DNA from: Pseudescherichia vulneris NBRC 102420
GTDB lineage: Bacteria > Pseudomonadota > Gammaproteobacteria > Enterobacterales > Enterobacteriaceae
Direction of reading: 5' to 3'
Length of the DNA stretch: 64,000 bases
NCBI RefSeq assembly: GCF_000759795.1
Contig: NZ_BBMZ01000010.1
Span: 1 to 64,000, forward strand
Shown here: positions 11,379 through 20,412 of the stretch, piece after piece
Position numbering within the stretch: the stretch's first letter is position 1
How the letters are laid out: each line of letters opens with the position of its first letter
Made by a program: the position numbers and the translations under genes
Notes under the pieces: model-generated
Told to the model about the DNA's origin: nothing
Databases searched by the model: none
The model's input: the letters and a program-made list of their open reading frames with translations, nothing else

Positions 11379-11867
11379 TTAGCGTCCTTGAGGGTTTTTA
11401 TTCCACGCATCTTCGTATTTGATCATACCCTCCAGATAATACCACTCAATCCCTCTGTATCTGATGGCGACATTTTCAATCATATTATGGTGTTGCGAAC
11501 CAGGGAAATAACTGTGATTGGCATTTACAGAAATGATGACAATGCTGTCTAACGTTACCCTATAGATCTCATACTCCACGCCCGCTTCGTTAACATCATA
11601 ATAGTGTATAATCGCCTTTTGTAGTCTTTTACTTTGACAAACGGCGTTGGCGAGAAAAGGCGATGCTTTATCTATTTGCTTATGAATAGTATAAGCATTA
11701 TGTTGCCGCGTGCCCATTAGCGAACCGGTATTAGAGCAGACAACCTGACTTACTCCATATCCGCTGCTCATCACTTCGATAGCACCTTCGCGGCCTAATG
11801 CCACACAACCACCATTGATCATAACGCCGTTTTCGTCATATAAATACATATAGGCTGGCAAAGACAT
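11379..11867 (-). CDS. Hcp/TssD-like type VI secretion tube protein
   Basis: 162 residues with the sequence course of the Hcp family. It has a start MSLPAYMYLYDENG, a middle block with histidine-lysine then hydrophobics (AYTIHKQIDKASPFLANAV), alternating strands (LQKAIIHYYDVNE, YEIYRVTLDSIVII) and the near-terminal YRGIEWYYLEG that matches the YRKIDWEH block of Hcp1. Hcp forms the inner tube of the T6SS and can carry effectors. No other tube, sheath or baseplate gene is in the window, so this is an orphan. It is the third gene of a three-gene unit. Its ATG abuts the TAA of the lipoprotein gene and has a strong AGGAGGT ribosome binding site. AT-rich compared with its neighbours. Confidence 0.75.
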   Translation of the reverse strand: MSLPAYMYLYDENGVMINGGCVALGREGAIEVMSSGYGVSQVVCSNTGSLMGTRQHNAYTIHKQIDKASPFLANAVCQSKRLQKAIIHYYDVNEAGVEYEIYRVTLDSIVIISVNANHSYFPGSQHHNMIENVAIRYRGIEWYYLEGMIKYEDAWNKNPQGR

Positions 11868-12236
11868 TTAATTACCTCCTGAACCAACAACATTCCAGTT
11901 ATTATCTATAAAGAACTCATAGTGATAATTAATATCGTTTAGAGTATACATTGTGCCATACTGGTAGCCCGGCTTAAGTTTGATATTGAAGCATGTATCA
12001 GGATATGAAAGCTTCACAGGGACCGGAGGAGAATTAAGAATAACATTAAGTTTATTATTCTCATTCGACTCCAGGTAATAACGACTCAACCTATCTTTGC
12101 TATCAACGCTGTAACATACCCTTTCGTTATCAACAGAGATCCATCTTGATTCACCTATCTCTGCTCCTTCGCCTTTGCCTCCAGGACAACCGGTAAGTAA
12201 AAAAAGCATAGGAATCATAAAAATAAGAGCCTTCAT
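11868..12236 (-). CDS. Small lipoprotein, probable T6SS immunity protein
   Basis: 122 residues with a clear lipoprotein signal: hydrophobic LIFMIPMLFLLTGC, Cys17 as the lipidation site, followed by PGGKGEG. The mature part is short and probably beta-rich (WISVDNERVCYSVDS, YHYEFFIDNNW). I do not recognise a named family. Its ATG overlaps the stop of the upstream metallopeptidase-like gene (ATGA), which is the usual effector-immunity arrangement, and an Hcp-like gene follows. A periplasmic location would suit an immunity protein against an effector acting in the periplasm. That role is inferred from context. Confidence 0.65.
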   Translation of the reverse strand: MKALIFMIPMLFLLTGCPGGKGEGAEIGESRWISVDNERVCYSVDSKDRLSRYYLESNENNKLNVILNSPPVPVKLSYPDTCFNIKLKPGYQYGTMYTLNDINYHYEFFIDNNWNVVGSGGN

Positions 12237-12784
12237 GCCGGAAAACTCCCGAGCACCTTTTTATACATTTCAATGTACTTACGCTCAGGAATTGAAGCAT
12301 CATAATCTCTAAGCTGTATAGCTGCCTTCGTATGATAGAAACCATAGTGAACTAACACCCAATAATCGCTGACTATACTGGCCTGCTGTTCCAGACCATA
12401 ATCAAGCAAGCTTGCCTTATCAAGGCTATAACTATAATCAACAGCCCAGGAGAAAGCACCACGAGTTCTGACCCACATTCCGTGCTGATGTTGCCAAACG
12501 TGCATCATTTCATGAAGAAAAAGGTATTTGAAATATACACCCGTAGTAGTTGAAAAATCTTCTTGATAGCGCCCTTCCCGAAACCACATTTCACCGTCTG
12601 GGCTCATAGCCTGGAGGTTACTTTGTAAATTAAACGGCAAATAACTTTCTTTATGGATCCAAACTTGATTATAATGAATACTGAAGCCGTAGAGCGAAGA
12701 AGCCAAGTTAATTTCCCCTAATCTTAACCGCCTTAGTCCGCCCTCAGCTGTTTTAGGCCATCTGATAGAGTCAGCATAAAACAT
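12233..12784 (-). CDS. Predicted zinc metallopeptidase T6SS effector
   Basis: 183 residues with an HExxH motif, HEMMH at residues 91-95, inside LFLHEMMHVWQHQHG. Glu132 in GLEQQASIVSDYW is a candidate third zinc ligand. This HEM-x-HVWQ...EQQA pattern occurs in small proteins encoded beside Rhs, VgrG or Hcp genes in enterics. No signal peptide is seen, which fits delivery by T6SS rather than Sec. It is the first gene of the AT-rich trio with a lipoprotein and an Hcp-like protein. The target (peptidoglycan, protein or other) cannot be told from sequence. Confidence 0.65.
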   Translation of the reverse strand: MFYADSIRWPKTAEGGLRRLRLGEINLASSLYGFSIHYNQVWIHKESYLPFNLQSNLQAMSPDGEMWFREGRYQEDFSTTTGVYFKYLFLHEMMHVWQHQHGMWVRTRGAFSWAVDYSYSLDKASLLDYGLEQQASIVSDYWVLVHYGFYHTKAAIQLRDYDASIPERKYIEMYKKVLGSFPA

Positions 12785-13085
12785 TTACACGCCCTCCGTG
12801 CTAAAACTCCAATATAACACCGTAGGCGACGAGTACAATTATTTAATTTATGAATGCATTGTTGTAAACCATTAATTACCTAAATAGAAAACCCCACCTT
12901 TTCCAAATCACGCCCCTTATTAGACATCTATTCGTTAGAATAGCAGGCAAAGCTTTTAACGTTTCTATATAACGGTGACAAGTTAGAAGCTTTATCTTTC
13001 TCAATTTTTTTGCGCAGAATTTTGTCAACGCTCGCGCTACCACGTAAACTACGCGCCAAAGAGTGAACTTTTCAGGAAAAGAGAC
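12785..13085. other. AT-rich intergenic stretch before pth
   Basis: About 300 bases of AT-rich, mostly non-coding DNA between the divergent effector gene and pth. It must hold promoters in both directions, but I see no clear hexamer pair, repeat or RNA gene. Its right part (from about 13010) becomes similar in composition to the backbone, so the insertion edge probably lies here. Confidence 0.4.
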
Positions 13086-13670
13086 GTGACGATTAAACTG
13101 ATTGTCGGCCTTGCCAACCCGGGCGCGGAGTATGCTGCTACCCGGCATAACGCCGGAGCCTGGTATGTCGACCTGCTGGCCGAACGCTATCGCGCCCCGC
13201 TGCGGGAAGAGCCTAAATTCTTTGGCTTTACTTCACGCATTAACCTGGCAGGCGAAGATGTGCGTCTGTTGGTGCCGACAACCTTTATGAACCTCAGCGG
13301 TAAAGCCGTTGCGGCGATGGCAACCTTCTACCGTATCAACCCGGACGAGGTGCTGGTGGCCCACGACGAGTTGGATCTTCCTCCCGGCGTAGCAAAGTTT
13401 AAGCTGGGCGGCGGCCACGGCGGTCATAACGGCTTAAAAGATATCATTAGCAAATTTGGCAATAACCCCAACTTTCATCGCTTACGGATAGGAATTGGCC
13501 ATCCAGGGGATAAAAACAAAGTTGTGGGCTTTGTGCTGGGCAAACCGCCTGCCTCTGAACAGAAGCTCATTGATGACGCCGTTGACGAAGCGGTGCGCTG
13601 CACCGAGCTGTGGCTGAAAGAGGATTTGGTCAAGGCGACCAATCGCCTGCACGCCTTTAAGGCCCAGTAG
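13086..13670 (+). CDS. pth: Peptidyl-tRNA hydrolase
   Basis: Releases tRNA from peptidyl-tRNA that has dropped off the ribosome. 194 residues, full length. The catalytic His is in TRHNAG near residue 21, and the family blocks [21 protein letters not shown] and [13 protein letters not shown] are intact. The GTG at 13086 gives the standard [13 protein letters not shown] start. It precedes ychF by about 125 bases as in other enterics. Confidence 0.97.
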   Translation: MTIKLIVGLANPGAEYAATRHNAGAWYVDLLAERYRAPLREEPKFFGFTSRINLAGEDVRLLVPTTFMNLSGKAVAAMATFYRINPDEVLVAHDELDLPPGVAKFKLGGGHGGHNGLKDIISKFGNNPNFHRLRIGIGHPGDKNKVVGFVLGKPPASEQKLIDDAVDEAVRCTELWLKEDLVKATNRLHAFKAQ

Positions 13671-13796
13671 CCCTGGGCGATGCCATTTTTGCCGCGCAGC
13701 GCGTCTGTAACGTGTATAATAGGCTAAGTTATTAACTTTTCAGCAATCTGTTTCATCTAACAGGTTGTTTATCAAGATATTAAGGTGATGTAAACC

Positions 13797-14891
13797 ATGG
13801 GATTCAAATGCGGTATCGTCGGCTTGCCGAACGTCGGTAAATCTACCCTGTTCAATGCGCTGACTAAGGCGGGCATCGAAGCTGCCAACTTCCCGTTCTG
13901 TACTATTGAACCGAACACCGGCGTCGTGCCGATGCCGGATCCGCGCCTCGATCAGCTGGCGGAGATCGTTAAGCCGCAGCGCATTCTGCCGACCACGATG
14001 GAGTTCGTTGACATCGCGGGTCTGGTAAAAGGCGCCTCCAAAGGTGAAGGCCTGGGCAACCAGTTCCTGACCAACATCCGTGAAACCGAAGCCATCGGTC
14101 ACGTGGTGCGCTGCTTTGAGAACGACAATATCATCCACGTGAATAACAAAGTGGATCCCGCTGACGATATCGAGGTGATCAACACCGAGCTGGCGCTTTC
14201 CGACCTCGACACCTGCGAGCGCGCCCTGCAGCGCGTGCAGAAGAAAGCCAAAGGCGGCGATAAAGACGCGAAAGCGGAACAGGCAGCCCTGGAAAAATGC
14301 CTGCCGCAGCTGGAAAACGCGGGCATGCTGCGCGCGCTGAAAAACCTGACGGAAGAAGACAAGGCTGCCATCAAGTACCTGAGCTTCCTGACTCTGAAAC
14401 CGACCATGTATATCGCTAACGTCAACGAAGACGGTTTCGAGAACAATCCTTACCTGGACAAAGTGCGTGAAATCGCTGCCGCTGAAGGCTCAGTCGTGGT
14501 TGCTGTCTGCGCCGCCGTTGAGTCCGACATTGCCGAGCTGGATGATGCCGACCGCGAAGAGTTTATGGCCGAGCTGGGCATCGAAGAGCCGGGCCTGAAC
14601 CGCGTTATTCGCGCAGGTTACGAGCTGCTGAACCTGCAAACCTACTTCACCGCCGGTGTGAAAGAGGTTCGCGCCTGGACTATTCCTGTGGGCGCAACCG
14701 CTCCGCAGGCCGCAGGCAAGATCCACACCGATTTCGAGAAGGGCTTTATCCGCGCTCAGACCATCGCCTTTGAAGACTTTATTACCTATAAGGGCGAACA
14801 GGGTGCGAAAGAGGCCGGTAAAATGCGTGCCGAAGGGAAAGACTACATCGTAAAAGATGGCGATGTGATGAACTTCCTGTTCAACGTTTAA
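13797..14891 (+). CDS. ychF: Redox-regulated ATPase YchF (OBG family)
   Basis: Cytosolic OBG-family P-loop ATPase that binds ribosomes and affects the oxidative stress response. 364 residues. The P-loop GLPNVGKST is at about residues 9-17, the G3 block at [17 protein letters not shown], and the ATP-favouring NVNEDG replaces the NKxD motif of GTPases. A C-terminal TGS domain begins at about residue 275 ([20 protein letters not shown]). A TATAAT lies about 80 bases upstream and a UUCG-loop terminator follows. Confidence 0.97.
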   Translation: MGFKCGIVGLPNVGKSTLFNALTKAGIEAANFPFCTIEPNTGVVPMPDPRLDQLAEIVKPQRILPTTMEFVDIAGLVKGASKGEGLGNQFLTNIRETEAIGHVVRCFENDNIIHVNNKVDPADDIEVINTELALSDLDTCERALQRVQKKAKGGDKDAKAEQAALEKCLPQLENAGMLRALKNLTEEDKAAIKYLSFLTLKPTMYIANVNEDGFENNPYLDKVREIAAAEGSVVVAVCAAVESDIAELDDADREEFMAELGIEEPGLNRVIRAGYELLNLQTYFTAGVKEVRAWTIPVGATAPQAAGKIHTDFEKGFIRAQTIAFEDFITYKGEQGAKEAGKMRAEGKDYIVKDGDVMNFLFNV

Positions 14892-14914
14892 TTCGCTTCC
14901 GCTGCAAATGAACA

Positions 14915-14940
14915 TCCACGCTTCGGCGTGGATTTTTTTC
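14915..14940 (+). terminator. Terminator of ychF
   Basis: An 8-bp stem ATCCACGC / GCGTGGAT with a TTCG loop and a following T run, about 23 bases after the ychF stop. It marks the left edge of the accessory region. Confidence 0.9.
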
Positions 14941-15080
14941 GTCGTTATTAACGATCCCTCTAATAATCAGCCGCATACCCTCACCTCATTTTTAGCCGAG
15001 CAATAGCTGTCTGAATTTTCAAATTTCAACAACAACCCTGCCCTAAATCAAATTCAAGGCATGTTATCCCGCCTCGTCAA

Positions 15081-15108
15081 TTGACATGTTCCGTCGGAAG
15101 TATTTAAT
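15081..15108 (+). promoter_or_regulatory. Predicted sigma-70 promoter of the Rhs module
   Basis: A perfect TTGACA (15081-15086), 16 bases, then TTTAAT (15103-15108), about 55 bases before the EagR-like gene. The surrounding 15000-15160 stretch is AT-rich. Confidence 0.6.
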
Positions 15109-15163
15109 GCCAGAGCATTAGAGACCCTCTATTTATCTGCAACATACGTCAGGGACGCGCTAT

Positions 15164-15601
15164 ATGTCGGAACTCAGCTCATTCACTCTGCTCAATGAAG
15201 GTCAGATAATACTTCCTGACGGCTATCAGGATCGCACCGTCAATATCTTTACGTCCTTTGCTAAGGACGCCCCGTCATTCACCGTCTCCCGCGATAGCCT
15301 GGAGCCAAACGAAGCCCTGGCCGCCTACATTGACCGCCAGCTCGCTCAGATGCAGCAGCACCTAAAACAGTGGCAGCAGAGCGAGCGCTGCCCTGCCACG
15401 CTGGGCGAGAACCTGTCGCACGGTGAGATTGTTCATGGCAGCTACCAGCGCAACGGGAGACAGGTCTGGCAGCAGCAGGCGGTGTTTAATCTGCAGGGAG
15501 CGCACATCCTTGTGTTCACCATGACCGCAACGGTGATGCTGACCGAAGCGGATAATGTCCTGTTCGATTCCCTGCTTAAGCGCTTTCGTCTTCACGCCTG
15601 A
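15164..15601 (+). CDS. EagR-type T6SS effector chaperone (DUF1795/DcrB-like)
   Basis: 145 residues of the DUF1795 family, which includes Eag chaperones that bind and shield the N-terminal transmembrane segments of PAAR-type T6SS effectors. Visible are the family start FTLLNEGQIILPDGYQDRTVNIF and the C-terminal strand-helix block HILVFTMTATVMLTEADNVLFDSLLKRFRL. It lies 17 bases before the PAAR-Rhs gene, which has the matching hydrophobic segments. It should stabilise and load the downstream Rhs protein, if a full-length Rhs protein is still made. Confidence 0.85.
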   Translation: MSELSSFTLLNEGQIILPDGYQDRTVNIFTSFAKDAPSFTVSRDSLEPNEALAAYIDRQLAQMQQHLKQWQQSERCPATLGENLSHGEIVHGSYQRNGRQVWQQQAVFNLQGAHILVFTMTATVMLTEADNVLFDSLLKRFRLHA

Positions 15602-15618
15602 CCACAGGGAGAGGTGTT

Positions 15619-18600
15619 ATGTTTGCAGCCGCACGCGTCGGGGATGATATCGGTCACTCCGCTGCCCTGGCCGGAATGGTGGCCGGTACGCTCGTGGGTG
15701 GTTTCATTGCCGCTGCGGGAGGCCTCGCCGCAGGGGCACTGCTCTTCACCGGTCTGGGCGCGTCCTGCCTGGGCGTGGGTGTGCTGCTTGTCGGACTCAG
15801 CGTTGCCGTGGGCTGGCTTACCGGCGAACTGGCAACCACGGCACGGGACACGCTGGCTGAAGGCGGTGCCGACAGCATGACGCAGCAGGGCGTCATCACT
15901 ACCGGCTCGCCCAATGTCTTCATCAACGGCAGGCCCGCCGCAGTGGCCTCCGCCAGTCTGGTCTCCTGTCAGGAGGATGGCGCTCAGCACCTGACCGAAG
16001 GGGCGTCACGGGTCCTCATCAACGGCCTGCCTGCCGGGCGCCGGGGTGACCGGACAACCTGCGGGGCGACCGTCATGACCGGTTCGCCCAACGTCCTGAT
16101 TGGGGGTGCATCAGAGCAGACCCTGCCCGTTCAGGCTGAGGTCCCGGACGAATTATACAAGGCCTCAGATCTGACGCTGCTCTTCGCCGGGCTGCTCGGC
16201 GGGGGCGGAGGTGCTGGCGGGGAAGCCGGTGCCCTGGGCAGCCTGCTGAGTAAACTGCCCGGTATTAACAAACTGGCCCGTATCGCCTGTCGTGCCGGAC
16301 AACTGCTGACCAGCGTCGCGGCGGTGGGCATCATTGCCCGCCCGGTGGATATCATCAGCGGGCAAAAATTCCTTTGCGGTGATGACGAGCTGGATTTCAC
16401 CCTCCCCTCCCGCCTGCCGGTACGCTGGCAGCGCTGCTGGCGCAGCGGCAATCCCGGCGACAGCGTTTTAGGCCGTGGCTGGAGTCTGTTCTGGGAAACG
16501 TCCCTGGAGCACTACGGCGACGGGCTGGTGTGGCGCGCGCCGTCGGGGGATTACATCTCCTTCCCGATGGTGCCGGAGGGCCGGCGGACCTTCTGTGAAG
16601 CGGAGAAACGCTGGCTGGAGCATCATCAGGACGACACCTGGTCGGTGTATGATATCAGCGGCGAGCGCTGGCACTATCAGCCGTTGCAGGCGTGTTCCCC
16701 TTCCCTGCCGCTGCGGCTCACCGGCCCCTGCGGCAACGCAATCCTGTTTGAATGGAACCCTGACCGCACCCTGCATGCCCTGACCGACAGTGCCGGAAAG
16801 CGCGTGATGTGCCGTTACCAGGACGGGCGTCTTGAGAGCGCCTGGCTGGATGATGAGATCTGCCTGGTCAGTTATGCTTATGATACAGAGGGCCAGCTCG
16901 TCACCGTGACGGGCCGGGGCGGTAGCGTGCGCAGGCGGTTCAGCTGGCAGGATGGCCTGATGAGCGCCCATGAGGATGCAAACGGCCTGCTGAGCGAGTA
17001 CCGCTGGCAGACCATCGCGGGTCTGCCCCGCGTGGTGGCATTCCGGCACAGCGGCGGCGAACAGCTGACGTTAAAATATGATTTTGACAGAGGCACACGC
17101 CAGGCGACGCGGGACGATGATGCGCAGGCGCACTGGCTGACAGATGATGATGACAACGTCGCCAGCCATACGGATTTTGACGGACGCCGGACCGCCTTTG
17201 TGTACCGCGACGGAGAGCTCACTGATGTTATTCTTCCCGGTGGTGCCATTCGCCGCAGCGTATGGGACAGGTACGGACGCCTGACGCAGGAAACCGATCC
17301 GGAAGGACGAACCACAACCTACCACTGGTACCGCCAGACCGACGGCCTGACCCGCATCGTTTACCCTGACCAGACCACCTCGCAGGCGGCATATGACCTG
17401 AGGGGACGGCTGGAGTGCGAAACCGATCCCTGCGGGTACCGCACCACATACCATTATCCGGACGATGACGATCCTCTTGCTGACAGCGTCACCAATGCCC
17501 TGGGCGGCGTGGTACAGCTGCAGTGGAACCATCAGGGGCTGCTGACGCAACGCACCGACTGCACCGGCAGCGTCACGCGATTTGAGTACGATCGTTTCGG
17601 GCAGCTTGTCCGCAGCGAGGATGCCGAAGGTCACATCACCCGCCGGGAATGGAACGCGGCCGGGCAGCTCAGCAGCGTCATTCACCCTGACGGCAGCCGC
17701 GAGTCGCTGCTGTGGAACACACGCGGACAGTTGACAGGCTGGCGCGATCCGCTGGAAAGCGAGGTGCGCCAGGCCTATAACGTCCTGGGCCTGCCCGTCA
17801 GCCTCACCGACCGTACCGGGCACACCCGCCGCTGGCATTACGATCCGCGTGGCAACCTGTTATGCCTTGAGAACGGCAACGGCGCTGAATATCGCTTTAA
17901 TTATGACGCCACGGGGCACCTGCTGAGCGAGATTCGTCCGGACGGGACGTCACGACATATGCAGTGGGACGAGCGGGGTTTTCTCACTGCGCTTGAAGAG
18001 CGCGGCAGCCCTGCCGCCGACGGCGGTTCTGGTCTCCGGTGGCAGCAGTTCGGCTATGACGACAGCGGCCTGCTCACCGCACGAACGACCCGCGATGCCG
18101 GATACCATTACCGGCGTAACCACAGGGGACAGCTTACCGGCGTGTTGCGCACGCCAACAGCCGAAGGTATGGTTCGGGGTATCGATGAGGATGCCGTTCA
18201 GTTTACGTATGACGCTGCAGGAAAGCTGCTCTGTGAACGGGGTGTAAACGGTGAGCTGCATTATGTCTGTGACGCTCCGGGCAACCTGACCGCCCTCACC
18301 CTGCCCGGCGGTCAGCGGCTGGCCTGGCTGCATTACGGTTCCGGCCACGTCAGCGCCGTCCGTTTTAACCAGCAGACAGTCTCTGAATTCACCCGCGACC
18401 GTCTGCACCGGGAAACCGGACGCAGCCAGGGAGTACGCACGCAGCACCGCGAATATGACAATCTGGGCAGACGCAGCCTGCAGCGCAGCGGGCTGAGCGC
18501 AGACGTCACGCTGCCGGAACAGGCGATTCTGGCGCGTCTTTATCGTTACACCGGACGCGGCGAGCTGGCAGGTGTCAGCGACACCCTGCGCGGTGAGATA

Positions 18601-19707
18601 CAGTAAGGTTACGACGCCGAAGGCCGCCTGCTCAAACACTATGAAGCCCGTCGGGGTCACAGCACCCTGCATTTTCGCTACGACGCTGCCGGTAACCTGC
18701 TGCCGGATGATGACCTGCCCGCCCTGCCGGTTACTGATAACCGCCTGACGCACTGGCAGCACCGGGTAATGAACTATGACACCTGGGGCAATCTTGCCAG
18801 CCGCCGCAGCAGCACGGGCGAGCAGCATTACGTCTATGACGCAGAAAACAGGTTGATAAAGGCAGAAGGCACCGGCCCGGAAGGCCGGTTTGCGGCACAG
18901 TACCACTATGATGCACTGGGCAGACGGACCCGTAAAACCGTCACCACGCAGCGCGGCACGTCAGAGACCCGCTTCCTGTGGCAGGGCTGTCGCCTGTTGC
19001 AGGAGCAGCAAAAAGATCGGTGCCAGACCTATGTTTATGACCCGAACGAGACTTACAGCCCGCTGGCGCGTGTCGATCATCTCAGGGACGACAGCCAGGG
19101 TGATATCTTCTGGTTCGGTACCGATCTCAACGGCGCACCGCTGGACGTGACGGATGAGCAGGGCAACATCTGCTGGAGCGGCCAGTACGGCAGCTTCGGT
19201 GAGGTGCGGTATCAGAGCGACGGCTTCTCGCGGCTGTTGCGGAGCGGAACCCTGTATCATCAGCCCCTGCGCTATGACGGGCAGTACGCCGACAGCGAGA
19301 CGGGACTGCATTATAATCTGTTCAGGTATTACGATCCGCAGGTGGGGCGGTTTACGACGCAGGACCCGATTGGGGTACTGGGCGGGATAAATCTATATCA
19401 GTACGCACCGAATCCGCTGGGATGGATTGATCCGTGGGGGCTTTCCAAAGATACTTGTGTAGGCACGCCTAGAGACGCTCAGAAAAAAGTAGATAGGGGT
19501 CAGGGTCCCCGTGACATAAAACGCATTGATGAACCAGAACAAAGCGTTCCGGATAGCCAATGGCATGCACACCAAATAAAACCGGAAAAAGGGAAAAATC
19601 CAGCCTTGAATCAGGATGGGTCAACACATGACGGCGCTCCATCTTTTTCAAAGAAAACCTTAAAATGGTTACATAATTACGGTTGGAATATTGAGGATTG
19701 GATATGA
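15619..19707 (+). pseudogene. PAAR-domain Rhs polymorphic toxin, interrupted by an in-frame TAA
   Basis: One reading frame of 1,362 codons plus stop is broken only by TAA at codon 996 (18604-18606). The first part (995 residues) starts with the prePAAR motif AARVGDDIGH, then hydrophobic segments (about residues 15-75), a PAAR domain (GSPNVFINGRPAAVAS ... GSPNVLIGG, about 95-160) and YD-repeat shell. The second part continues the shell in the same frame and reaches the conserved core end NPLGWIDPWGL (about residue 1275). An 87-residue toxin tip follows. No frameshift is seen on either side of the stop. The downstream sequence GYDAEGRLL suggests a Tyr codon was lost. The chaperone upstream and the immunity gene downstream are intact. 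The protein as read would lack its cage lid and toxin; readthrough or internal initiation (ATG 18769) cannot be excluded. Confidence 0.85.
19441..19707 (+). other. C-terminal toxin tip of the Rhs protein
   Basis: Residues 1275-1362 of the Rhs frame, after NPLGWIDPWGL. Composition turns AT-rich here, as is usual for exchangeable Rhs tips. The layout is RGQGPRDIKRID, then SQWHAHQ, then LNQDGSTHDG, and ends WLHNYGWNIEDW. The spaced histidines and HDG suggest a small nuclease-type toxin of the polymorphic toxin world, but I cannot name the family. Its stop overlaps the start of the next gene (ATGA). Confidence 0.6.
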
Positions 19708-20195
19708 ATTACATTGATAAAAAAATACAGAGCCTTATAAAAAAAGGAGGGCTAGATAATCCTCGAGTTTATTTTGCCGAGTATGACACCTTTGAGGAAA
19801 TACCATTATTCTCAAGATGGAATGACATATCATTTCTATCACAATTATCTTTTGATGAGAGAAACAAAGTTTTACTTAAAGCCGCAATAGATTTGCTTAA
19901 AAAAAATTTAAAGCCTGCTAAGAGCATTGCCAAGGATGTTGAGTTAGCTGACTTTTTTTCTTGTGTAACCATAACAGGATGGGACGATGCAATAGAAATG
20001 GGTAGTTTAAGACCTAACATTTTACTCACCCAAAGAAAAAAATGGCTGTTATCCAATCTCAATCTTAAGCAATCAGATGTCCCTGAGGCAAACCTGATAA
20101 AAGATTACCTGTCCTCTATTTCGGCTTTGAATTATAGCGCTTTCATTTCAAATGGTTTTGAAAAAAATAAAAGAGTTTATATAGTAGCTAATTAA
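19704..20195 (+). CDS. Probable immunity protein of the Rhs toxin
   Basis: 163 residues from the ATG at 19704, which overlaps the Rhs stop TGA by the ATGA pattern. An alternative TTG six bases upstream is less likely. The protein is soluble, without signal or membrane segment, and rich in Lys, Asn and Ile (FEEIPLFSRWNDISFL, SQLSFDERNKVLLKAAID). The gene is strongly AT-rich. I recognise no family. Position directly after the toxin tip is the main evidence for an immunity role. The coding frame appears undamaged even though the toxin gene upstream is interrupted. Confidence 0.6.
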   Translation: MNYIDKKIQSLIKKGGLDNPRVYFAEYDTFEEIPLFSRWNDISFLSQLSFDERNKVLLKAAIDLLKKNLKPAKSIAKDVELADFFSCVTITGWDDAIEMGSLRPNILLTQRKKWLLSNLNLKQSDVPEANLIKDYLSSISALNYSAFISNGFEKNKRVYIVAN

Positions 20196-20265
20196 AAATA
20201 TTATTACTAATACTACAAACTATTCTTCCAGTAAAATTTTAAGCCACTAGGCATAAAGAATAACC

Positions 20266-20400
20266 TTGCAGCTAGAAGTCACTCAACAACAAGGCCACGT
20301 CCGCAGGAGCGGCCAGTACAGCAGCTTCGGTGAGGTACGGTATCACAGTGACGGCTTCTCATGGCTGTTGCAGACTACCACCCTACACCAGCTTTTACTC
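20266..20400 (+). pseudogene. Relic of an Rhs core
   Basis: A short stretch whose translation, LEVTQQQGHVRRSGQYSSFG and onward (EVRYHSDGFSWLL), parallels the intact Rhs core at 19141-19260 (LDVTDEQGNICWSGQYGSFG, EVRYQSDGFSRLL). DNA similarity is high over about 100 bases (for example GCGGCCAGTAC-GCAGCTTCGGTGAGGT), then degrades. There is no start, shell or toxin. It is a displaced fragment at the right border of the rhs locus, left by earlier tip exchange or deletion. Confidence 0.75.
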
Positions 20401-20412
20401 ACCCCTGCCCTA

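Noticed and set aside
11271-11552. Plus-strand frame overlapping the Hcp-like gene
   Set aside because: It is antisense to a gene with a strong ribosome binding site and recognisable Hcp sequence course.
18769-19707. Second half of Rhs as an independent gene
   Set aside because: It has no ribosome binding site of its own and starts in the middle of a YD repeat, in the same frame as the upstream part. It is better read as one gene broken by TAA.
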